NCBI GenBank assembly: GCA_949317995.1
Contig: OX439038.1
Location: 70,814,659-70,878,658 of the forward strand
Source: Acholoe squamosa
Taxonomy: Eukaryota; Annelida; Polychaeta; Phyllodocida; Polynoidae
DNA length: 64,000 nt
Direction: 5' to 3'
Shown: positions 61,101 through 64,000 of the stretch, one piece after another
Numbering within the stretch: position 1 is the stretch's first letter
How the letters are laid out: every line of letters starts with the position of its first letter
The notes under the pieces: generated by a model
The model's database searches: none
What the model saw: only the letters and a program-made list of their open reading frames with translations
What the model was told of the DNA's origin: nothing
Translations under genes and position numbers: made by a program

Positions 61101-62711
61101 GGTAGGGGTACTTGACCAGTCCAATCTCTTTGAAGCTGTAGCCGGATGCTGTCTTGGTGGGGAGTTCGTGAAGGTTAAAGCCGTAGATATACTGCATGAG
61201 GAGCAGGCCTATCGCGTAACTCACGATGAGCGGTGAACAATTCAGGCAGATCTGGTACAATAATACATATATTATGTTACAGGTTATGTGCTTTATGTTA
61301 CTTTTTGACACTTATTATTCTAGAAAAAATATTACATGGAAAGTTGACAAGTCTTTTTTTTTTGTCAGAATGATGAAACAAGTCGAGACATTATTCATGG
61401 AGGTTTTTCGCACAATTTTTATGGCCCTATATGGGGTGGTCACAGCAAATAAGAAGATAAGAGATTATTATTCTTGGAGTCGTGGTGAAAGAATTGACGA
61501 CCCAACCTCCTAGAAATCATAACTGAAATAAACAGATGAGGATTGAGGGGTGGAGGAAGGACAGTTATACTTAGGGCTTTTGCGGGACCTCTACTAGGTA
61601 CAGCCATTACTGAACCTGGTCATGGGAAGGTAGGTACTGAGACCAGTCATCCAAAATTGAAGCAGTGATATAAATGTTTTCACCTTGCGTTTAGCAGGGA
61701 TCATCCAGATGACGCAGGCAGCGAGCAAGTAGATGAAGGTCAGCCAACTGTGGTATGTGATACTCCAAGCCTACAACATATAAGTATGACACATATTATT
61801 ATAGGATACAATGGCCACTGTTAGAACACTATTGTCCAATTTTATCAAAGTTATTTGGCACATTTTTAGCTTTTTCCTTTGCAACCTTTATCTCAAATTC
61901 ACAAGCCATATGGTGTATACACAGGACTTTAACAAATCTGATTCGAAAAAAATGATACAGAGAACAGTGGAAAACTTGCTCATTGACACAGCACCATGAT
62001 GATGACTAATGTACTAAGATGTATACAGCAGAACTGTTTATAAATACCATCATGATGATGAGTGATGCTGCATAACTCTGCTTCATAATGTATGTGAAGA
62101 TAGAGCTGATTGGGCTGCGTTGTCGGGGTCGGTTTTGGTCAAAGCTCACACGGCGGCTCGAGGGTTGTGATCCATTTCTGGAGGACCTGCGACGAAGAGA
62201 CACATCCTCGGTCGTTGGGTCCATGGAGCTGTATGACTGACGCTGGTTAGAATCATCCACCAACGACTGATTGGGGAATTAGAGTGTAATCTGTTAGTCT
62301 CATACATATACATGCATTCATCAATTCAATGATCTTTGGTTATCTTAAACCCAAAAATGAGAATTCAATTTCATTCTGTTTTAGAAAATTCAGTTGAATC
62401 ATGTACAAAGGTAAAGAGAGAAAATCCAAATACATGATTAGAAGGTATTATCTCACGTATTGCCTCTTCTATCTTATATAACAAAAGAGTTGATTTCATC
62501 TGCCTTCAGTATTATTATTATGACCCTTAGTATACCAACTGACTTGTCAAAATAAGATCAAAACTTTTCAAAAACATGTAACAAAATTAAAAGTTATAAC
62601 ATGAAATATGTGGGAATCTTTCAAGCAAAAAGTCTTCATCGGTCCAATACTCACACGCCTGGACAAGGCGGCTAGTCTATACAGTCTATAGATCATAAGG
62701 TCCATGACCGT
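9857..62711 (-). CDS. PIEZO: Piezo-type mechanosensitive ion channel (5' end outside the window, two alternative last exons)
   Basis: 44 shared exons plus one of two terminal exons, all with GT donors and AG acceptors and compatible phases, join into an open frame of 2,267 or 2,263 codons. The order of conserved segments follows vertebrate Piezo: blade repeats ([28 protein letters not shown]), beam, [51 protein letters not shown], anchor [42 protein letters not shown], the extracellular cap, the inner helix and the C-terminal domain. Piezo is a homotrimeric stretch-activated cation channel of the plasma membrane. Roughly the first 400 residues should lie beyond 64000. A deacetylase-like gene is nested in one intron. 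No frameshift or premature stop was found in my joining. Confidence 0.97.
10250..10312 (-). other. Candidate poly(A) site for the proximal-exon Piezo transcript
   Basis: On the minus strand AATAAA lies at 10312-10307. About 30-60 bases downstream comes a strongly U/GU-rich stretch (GTTTTTTTGTTGTTTTTTTT, about 10275-10255), the layout of a classical cleavage and polyadenylation site. It lies after the proximal last exon and only about 140-200 bases before the distal exon acceptor at 10110. It would end a 3' UTR of about 3.2 kb. The same T-rich stretch could instead act as polypyrimidine tract, so the role is inferred. A second AATAAA overlaps the end of the proximal exon at 13559-13554. Confidence 0.5.
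11905..12137. mobile_element. TACCGTA-family MITE (subfamily 1) between the two Piezo last exons
   Basis: The left end TACCGAAAACTCCCGAGTA and right end TACGCGGGAGATTACGGTA are imperfect inverted repeats. The interior resembles copies at 5411, 27433 and 60323. It lies between the proximal and distal Piezo last exons, so it would be 3' UTR in the proximal transcript and intron in the distal one. Confidence 0.8.
12919..13132. mobile_element. Diverged TACCGTA-like element
   Basis: The left end TACCATAGAAACC... then ATAAATTCTCTCGTATAAG, and the right end AATACGAGAGAATTTATGGTA, form an inverted repeat related in design (CTCTCGTATAAG) to the main family but distinct. An extra dozen bases interrupt the left arm. 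It lies between the two Piezo last exons. Confidence 0.6.
13560..13824 (-). CDS. Piezo proximal alternative last exon (divergent pore and C-terminal domain)
   Basis: An acceptor CTTGCAG ending at 13825 precedes an exon in exactly the same phase as the distal one, with 87 whole codons after the split Gly and a TAA stop at 13560-13562. It encodes [17 protein letters not shown], then [20 protein letters not shown], then the C-terminal domain with invariant LFLYRSPET and a longer tail (RRPLKFKED). By my hand alignment it is about half identical to the distal exon. Gate Leu is kept, the next residue is Leu, the mouse F2484-F2485 positions are Gly-Thr, and the neck MFEE is MYKH. It is intact with no stop or frameshift, so selection has probably kept it. 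Confidence 0.92.
14904..15206. mobile_element. AGGCCACACC inverted-repeat MITE (copy A)
   Basis: The first 36 bases (AGGCCACACCAAAAAAATAA, then GTTGGTCTACGGATTT) are matched as reverse complement at the right end, an essentially perfect terminal inverted repeat. The inside is T-rich on this strand with CTTTGAAAAAAGTCTCGTC and GCAAGGAATCCAATGGACGC landmarks. A second copy is at 21621-21900. The target duplication is unclear. It lies in the Piezo intron between the cap exons and the last exons. Confidence 0.88.
15650..17991 (-). CDS. Piezo exons 40-44: extracellular cap (C-terminal extracellular domain)
   Basis: Exons are 17899-17991, 16985-17157, 16419-16553, 16069-16148 and 15650-15848. They follow the outer helix and encode [10 protein letters not shown], the [16 protein letters not shown] segment (the SPPS motif is a Piezo hallmark), and [20 protein letters not shown], which leads into the inner helix. 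Several N-glycosylation sequons are visible (NGT, NET, NVS, NVT), as expected for the extracellular cap that covers the pore. The last exon ends in GG before GTGAGT, giving the split Gly codon that both alternative last exons complete. Confidence 0.94.
18245..25923 (-). CDS. Piezo exons 34-39: last blade segment, anchor and outer helix
   Basis: Exons are 25767-25923, 21148-21198, 20715-20881, 19035-19193, 18686-18833 and 18245-18433. In order they encode [19 protein letters not shown], a short 17-residue linker exon, [13 protein letters not shown] followed by [13 protein letters not shown] (anchor), [18 protein letters not shown] with [36 protein letters not shown], and [20 protein letters not shown] (outer helix). 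These are the most conserved parts of the family and are intact. Two acceptors are AAG instead of the usual YAG (before 21198 and 18433), and the donor after 18686 is the less usual GTGCGT. Confidence 0.94.
21621..21900. mobile_element. AGGCCACACC inverted-repeat MITE (copy B)
   Basis: It has the same long terminal inverted repeat and interior landmarks as copy A at 14904-15206, with small indels. CAACT occurs just outside the left end (before A/AGGCC) and again directly after GGTGTGGCC at the right end, which may be a remnant of a target-site duplication. Confidence 0.87.
24281..24335. repeat. Short hairpin repeat (TGCATGAATGCAG family)
   Basis: GCATGATGCATGAATGCAGTCCTG, then GAGTTACTCACC, then GGGCTGCATTTATTCATTA form an imperfect palindrome. 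Similar copies occur near 33651, 36338, 45127, 45441, 46125, 51240, 53222, 53680, 55545 and 58566. In the clearest copy (33651-33689) the arms AAATGCAGCACTGGCA and TGCCAGTGCTGCATTT pair perfectly over 16 bp around a 7-base loop. Confidence 0.7.
24531..24778. mobile_element. TTAACCCTTTAA inverted-repeat element
   Basis: TTAACCCTTTAATGGC at the left and CCTTTAAAGGGTAA at the right are inverted repeats bounding about 245 bp. The interior contains the hairpin-family words (GCATTCATGCATCATGC, GAGTTACTCACC). Fragments with the same TTAACYCTTTGAGGG or CCTTAA(R)GGGTTA ends flank several other hairpin-repeat copies, for example about 45380 and 46285. The hairpin repeat is therefore probably the core of this transposon family. 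Confidence 0.65.
24924..25113. mobile_element. TACCGTA-family MITE
   Basis: TACCGTAATCTTTCGCGTATAAGG at the left and TATGTGGGAGATTACGGTA at the right. The interior has repeated TATAAGGCGCACC motifs. It lies in a Piezo intron. Confidence 0.82.
26909..29548 (-). CDS. Piezo exons 32-33: long charged, low-conservation cytosolic insert
   Basis: Exons are 29319-29548 and 26909-27235. The first encodes an acidic then strongly basic stretch ([16 protein letters not shown]). The second encodes about 108 residues, including [13 protein letters not shown] and a Ser/Asp/Glu-rich run ([20 protein letters not shown]), then [21 protein letters not shown]. It sits where vertebrate Piezo has its variable region before the anchor and I see no counterpart there. 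Start 27235 (acceptor ACACAG) was chosen because it is the only acceptor keeping the frame with the GG-ending upstream exon. The 29548 acceptor is an unusual AAG directly after AATA. Confidence 0.82.
27433..27674. mobile_element. TACCGTA-family MITE (subfamily 1)
   Basis: TACCGTAAACTCCTGCTTAGAAGACG at the left and TATACGCGGGAGTTTACGGTA at the right. The interior is like copies at 5411, 11905 and 60323. It lies in a Piezo intron. Confidence 0.83.
28107..29079. mobile_element. About 970-bp interspersed element with GGCCCAGGT ends (copy 1)
   Basis: Nearly the whole span is homologous to 42104-43061. Shared landmarks include GGAGAATRCACCCATTATCG, GCCATTTTGGATTTTG followed by GCGCATGCGC, AAATAAAATCTGACGAC, AACATAACAAAAATATGGTG and CCAATTCCCATAGGAGCCAA. 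ACTGGCCCAGGT near the left and ACCTGGGCCAAT at the right are inverted repeats. Similarity continues about 20 bp left of that motif, so the true left end may be slightly earlier. No coding region was seen. A more distant partial relative is at about 37176-37545. Confidence 0.75.
30936..33472 (-). CDS. Piezo exons 25-31: clasp region and penultimate blade repeats
   Basis: Exons are 33289-33472, 32890-33053, 32694-32755, 32405-32479, 31691-31964, 31297-31479 and 30936-31052. The first encodes a Pro/Ser/Asp-rich linker. The second encodes [19 protein letters not shown] with a long acidic-basic helix. The 31691 exon encodes [20 protein letters not shown] and [20 protein letters not shown]. The 31297 exon encodes [19 protein letters not shown] and [12 protein letters not shown]. 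These last two are Piezo signature blocks and are intact. The final exon is a charged linker. Confidence 0.93.
32158..32297. mobile_element. Short TACCGTA-family MITE
   Basis: TACCGTAATCTCCCGCGTATAAGG at the left and TACGCGACAGATTACGGTA at the right. At about 140 bp it is the shortest complete copy in the window. It lies in the Piezo intron between exons 28 and 29. Confidence 0.83.
34081..34251. mobile_element. AGTGGCGGAT-ended MITE
   Basis: The left end AGTGGCGGATTTAGAGG and right end CCTGGATCCGCCACT are inverted repeats. TAGATT directly precedes the element and TAGATT follows the closing CACTG, a likely target duplication. The interior is G-rich then C-rich. A 68-bp relative lies at 53152-53219. 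CAGTGGCGGAT ends resemble those of hAT-type non-autonomous elements, but that assignment is from memory. Confidence 0.75.
36919..37095. repeat. Minisatellite of GGACACCTGGCCCC units
   Basis: About a dozen units of roughly 14-15 bp, variants of GGACACCTGGCCCCC, run in tandem with small length changes. The long open frame through it on the minus strand (Gly/Pro/Val repeats) is a by-product of the repeat and is not supported as a gene. Confidence 0.9.
38609..44329 (-). CDS. Piezo exons 18-24: mid blade, beam and latch region
   Basis: Exons are 44272-44329, 43569-43668, 43114-43170, 40824-40986, 40453-40619, 38947-39083 and 38609-38674 (this last 3' edge is uncertain by about 2 bases). They encode [31 protein letters not shown], a 57-nt exon, [20 protein letters not shown], the beam helix ([20 protein letters not shown], then [11 protein letters not shown]), and [17 protein letters not shown]. 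The 57-nt exon at 43114-43170 is in phase whether kept or skipped and has a weak GTTTGT donor, so it is probably a cassette. The RxxWWRPW segment found between the beam and SGDYxxFE in vertebrate Piezo is absent. Confidence 0.9.
41376..41670. mobile_element. TACCGTA-family MITE (subfamily 2)
   Basis: TACCGTAATCTCCCGCGTATAAGC at the left and TATACGCGGGAGATTACGGTA at the right. The interior (GGATCCACAAGGGGGACA, TTTTGATATGTTACA, GTAGAACCAAAGTTAT) is shared with the copy at 54041-54335 and not with subfamily 1. Confidence 0.86.
42104..43061. mobile_element. About 960-bp interspersed element with GGCCCAGGT ends (copy 2)
   Basis: It is homologous along its length to 28107-29079. The left ATTGGCCCAGGT and right ACCTGGGCCAAT are a perfect 12-bp inverted repeat. 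GCCCAGGTAGACCTGGGC at the right end also folds on itself as a hairpin. It ends about 50 bp beyond the donor of the 57-nt Piezo exon at 43114-43170. No coding region was seen. Confidence 0.76.
43958..44163. mobile_element. MITE with TACCGTAAATCCCCGGTCAC ends
   Basis: TACCGTAAATCCCCGGTCACA and CAGGGGATTTACGGTA form terminal inverted repeats; the interior has repeated AAGCCGG/CATAAGCCGGGG motifs. The outermost bases match the main TACCGTA family but the next bases differ, so this is a related but separate family. Confidence 0.78.
44880..45010. repeat. Fragment of the C/G-rich inverted-repeat family
   Basis: CGCAAACCCACCAGCCCCCC, then CTGTTGTTAAAAAATGATC and ACTCCCTAAC, match the right part of the element at 1-289, including the bases beyond its apparent end. 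Upstream CAAAATTTTTTTGATCC and CGAGAGGGGGGGTCGG also match its internal units. Confidence 0.65.
46440..47147 (+). promoter_or_regulatory. Candidate promoter and 5' UTR intron of the nested deacetylase-like gene
   Basis: This region is more GC-balanced than the surrounding intron. It contains an ATTGGCT (CCAAT-box type) at about 46489-46495, a good donor CAG/GTGTGAG at 46688/46689 and an acceptor CTTGTTACAG ending at 47056. A non-coding first exon spliced onto 47057 is plausible. No transcript evidence is available and no TATA box was identified. Confidence 0.35.
47148..48392 (+). CDS. Chitin deacetylase-like, membrane-tethered polysaccharide deacetylase (NodB fold)
   Basis: A single 414-codon open exon. 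Residues 1-23 are a signal peptide. A Cys-rich stretch ([15 protein letters not shown]) precedes the catalytic domain. The carbohydrate-esterase-4 motifs are present: FTFDDA with D66/D67, HSITH with metal-ligand His124 and His128, GYRSPF with Arg169, and NMHANW with His287. Residues 392-410 are hydrophobic next to the C-terminus, so the enzyme is probably anchored type I or by GPI. Several N-glycosylation sequons occur. The family removes N-acetyl groups from chitin outside the cell, remodelling matrix or gut lining. It lies inside a Piezo intron on the opposite strand. The lack of coding introns suggests retrocopy origin or intron loss. Activity is inferred. Confidence 0.93.
   Translation: MARLGVMLRTTILLLILYWCQCQEAETDTVCIPANCKPPDCLCAGRNIPGGLAPEDTPQMVLFTFDDAVNNQVYGPLIDLFGLDKNRTNPNGCPIGMTLFVSHMDTNYCKVAEFYENGHEVASHSITHRLPIEFWINATSYDYAYETDGQRIMLSRLAGIPEEQITGYRSPFIQPGGDTQFRVLKEYKFMYDSSILVTTNGGQNRFWPYTLDFPGQTPCQITPCPTKEYPGLWELPIQPIPDHNGKACSFLDTCSQSMAADEVYGYLMRSLNTSYHRNRAPLILNMHANWFETNDHSLDGFRRFIEDIITMEDIYIITSTQLVEWMRSPTSLAQLPKSELWKCAKRPIAGPCSNIVMTAGLNRSKKPDFKEYKSRKRPIYQADYAPEDGGRAVLAVTAVIFGACFIYLVYNEPV
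48866..54775 (-). CDS. Piezo exons 9-17: middle blade repeats
   Basis: Exons are 54696-54775, 53868-54019, 53347-53520, 51390-51497, 50983-51177, 50643-50844, 50323-50421, 49942-50104 and 48866-49051. They encode a variable Pro/Ala linker, [113 protein letters not shown], and [17 protein letters not shown] with [19 protein letters not shown]. The last matches the vertebrate block containing TGxTRISIFxxGYL. Exon 10 begins only 21 bp from a MITE. Confidence 0.93.
53152..53219. mobile_element. Miniature 68-bp CAGTGGCGGAT element
   Basis: CAGTGGCGGATTTAGGATTT at the left and GCATCTAAATCCGCCACTG at the right are inverted repeats separated by about 30 bases. It is related to the 34081-34251 element by its ends and by GCGCGCACCC. 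Confidence 0.75.
54041..54335. mobile_element. TACCGTA-family MITE (subfamily 2) abutting a Piezo splice acceptor
   Basis: TATCGTAATCTCCCGCGTATAAGG and TACGCGAGAGATTATGGTA ends enclose the same interior as 41376-41670. Its edge is 21 bp from the first base of the Piezo exon at 53868-54019, leaving only a short pyrimidine tract between. Confidence 0.86.
54776..58308 (-). other. Large Piezo intron (3.5 kb)
   Basis: AT-rich sequence with a hairpin-repeat copy near 55545. I see no coding exon, RNA gene or bounded transposon in it. Confidence 0.6.
58309..62711 (-). CDS. Piezo exons 1-8 of this window: early blade repeats
   Basis: Exons are 62655-62711, 62048-62266, 61684-61770, 61078-61251, 59720-59960, 59186-59376, 58804-58952 and 58309-58455. 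They encode a basic linker ([11 protein letters not shown]), a Ser/Arg-rich stretch, [79 protein letters not shown] with [34 protein letters not shown] followed by [12 protein letters not shown], and [19 protein letters not shown]. These correspond to about residue 430 onwards of vertebrate Piezo. 62655-62711 is the least certain exon, but its frame runs in phase into the next. Confidence 0.9.
60323..60559. mobile_element. TACCGTA-family MITE (subfamily 1)
   Basis: TACCGTAAACTCCCGCGTATAAG and TACGCGGGAGATTACGGTA ends with a subfamily 1 interior (GACGCGTCCTCTACGCCAAA, CAAAATGCTAGGGAGTC, GGGGTAATTTTACTATAG). It lies in a Piezo intron. Confidence 0.85.
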
Positions 62712-64000
62712 CTAGAACAAAGTGAGACATGCTATCTGTATAACTTAACCACCATTATGAGTTCTCTTATCTATTACAATGTTTTACAAGCCACTTTATT
62801 TAACAGATTAGGCAGGTTATTCCATTTAAAATATCATAATCTTAATGCTAGAATCATGCGGTCAAGCTCTCCTCTCCCGAAGGTCGTATTGGTTATGATC
62901 ATGATCACTTATTCTTTTCTTTTCTTACATTAGCTGTGAATTCTTAGGATTTACAGTAAAATATTGTTGTTGTTTTTTTTTGTTTTTTTTTTTAAATGAT
63001 TACCGATCGAAGGGAATTACAAACTAGGGAACCTCGAGTTTGGGTGATGCTCAGCGCATCAAATAATGTGTCATTGACATTTGTGTTGCCCTCACATCAT
63101 CCCCACTAGGTTTAGGACACCCCCAAACACCTGGATATATGATATCTTATAAAAATTATATACTATTACATATCCCAGTCTCCTATAAAAATCCTCAATA
63201 ATAAACTCCACCCAACAGAAAATTTCTGTTGTCTGGGTTTTAACAATGGGATTTGTTTTTCCTGAATATGCAATTGTTAATTCATGGATTTTAAATCTGA
63301 CAATGTCATACACCTTGTTTTTACCTCAGAGTACACCTGATGAGACCCTAAGAGGTCGAAACCTTGTTTTATTCCACCCATATTAAATAAATTTTAATAT
63401 CCTCTAAATAAATGTTTAGAGTTAAGCTCCAAGGCTTGGAGAGTGAAGCCACCCTGGGCCCTGGAGGATGCATTACAAAGTGGTGTATCCTAGGTGATGA
63501 TGACATCATTGTACATCAGTAACAATGATCTCCTTGGAGACCCCCCTATCAACCAGAGTTGATAAGGTGAGGCGAGCATGGCAACGGTGCCATTCAAAGC
63601 AAGGTAGTGCTGAGGTGCGGAGGTCCAACATTTGTTCTCTAGAGTAAAATATTGTTTGACTCATTCGCAGGCCTTAAAAATCTAAACAACTGTGCCCTTA
63701 TCAAGTATTTGTATGCTATTCTTCTATGTTTTCTTTTCTTCGGATGCCCTTTTTATAGCTGGAAGAGTGTAACTTCGATGTTATCAAATTCACTACTAGT
63801 GTAACTAAATGCCCTTACATCCTATCACCTCATGTTCTTACCCTAGGGAATCACCTCTAGATATCGAAGGCAGGGTTATTTTATCATACGTTGTGAATAC
63901 TGGGGATCATGGCACAGGTTCTTAAACATATAAGGGAGTTTCATGCCTGGACATTCTGTAAAGGACGTGGATACTGCCCTCTCCACTACCTACTGTACTA
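62712..64000 (-). other. Start of a Piezo intron running out of the window
   Basis: AT-rich sequence upstream of the first recognised Piezo exon. I could not identify another Piezo exon; an open stretch on the minus strand at about 63005-63080 lacks a convincing acceptor. The N-terminal Piezo exons should lie beyond 64000. Confidence 0.55.

Noticed and set aside
63005..63090. Possible extra Piezo exon on the minus strand
   Set aside because: The frame is open for a short distance but has no pyrimidine-rich acceptor, no recognisable Piezo sequence and no matching phase.

Overview
The window is animal nuclear DNA. Genes are split by GT-AG introns, introns and flanks are AT-rich, and short inverted-repeat transposons are dense. 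The gene set (Piezo, a GATE-16 type ATG8 and a membrane-tethered chitin-deacetylase-like protein) and the abundance of MITE-like elements suggest an invertebrate bilaterian, probably marine (cephalochordate, hemichordate, echinoderm or lophotrochozoan). I cannot place it more precisely from sequence alone.

Layout. At 841-3005 (+) lies a complete four-exon GABARAPL2/GATE-16 orthologue (117 aa), behind a promoter with two perfect CRE palindromes. From 62711 down to 9857 (-) runs one very large Piezo mechanosensitive channel gene. I could phase 44 shared coding exons plus two alternative last exons by hand. The joined frame is 2,267 codons with the proximal last exon or 2,263 with the distal one. 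The N-terminus, roughly 400 residues judging by vertebrate Piezo, lies beyond position 64000. GABARAPL2 and Piezo are convergent. Nested on the + strand in the 4.5-kb intron at 44330-48865 is a chitin/polysaccharide deacetylase-like gene whose coding region has no introns (47148-48392).

Most notable observation. The Piezo gene carries two homologous, in-phase, stop-terminated last exons (13560-13824 and 9857-10109). Each encodes the complete pore inner helix plus the intracellular C-terminal domain. The distal copy is canonical except for one Glu to Gln change. The proximal copy replaces the acidic pair at the cytosolic pore neck (mouse Piezo1 E2495/E2496) with Lys-His, and it changes the lower inner helix. 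A strong candidate poly(A) site (AATAAA at 10312-10307 followed by a U/GU-rich stretch) lies after the proximal exon and just before the distal acceptor. Alternative last-exon choice could therefore make channels that share one blade and cap but differ in pore exit.

The rest is intron and intergenic DNA rich in non-autonomous inverted-repeat elements. These include at least ten copies of a TACCGTAATCTCCCGCGTA-ended family, one of which holds an 86-bp minisatellite. There are also pairs of several other families and many copies of a short hairpin repeat (GCTGCATTCATGCATCATG core). No rRNA, tRNA, CRISPR array or autonomous transposase gene was recognised.
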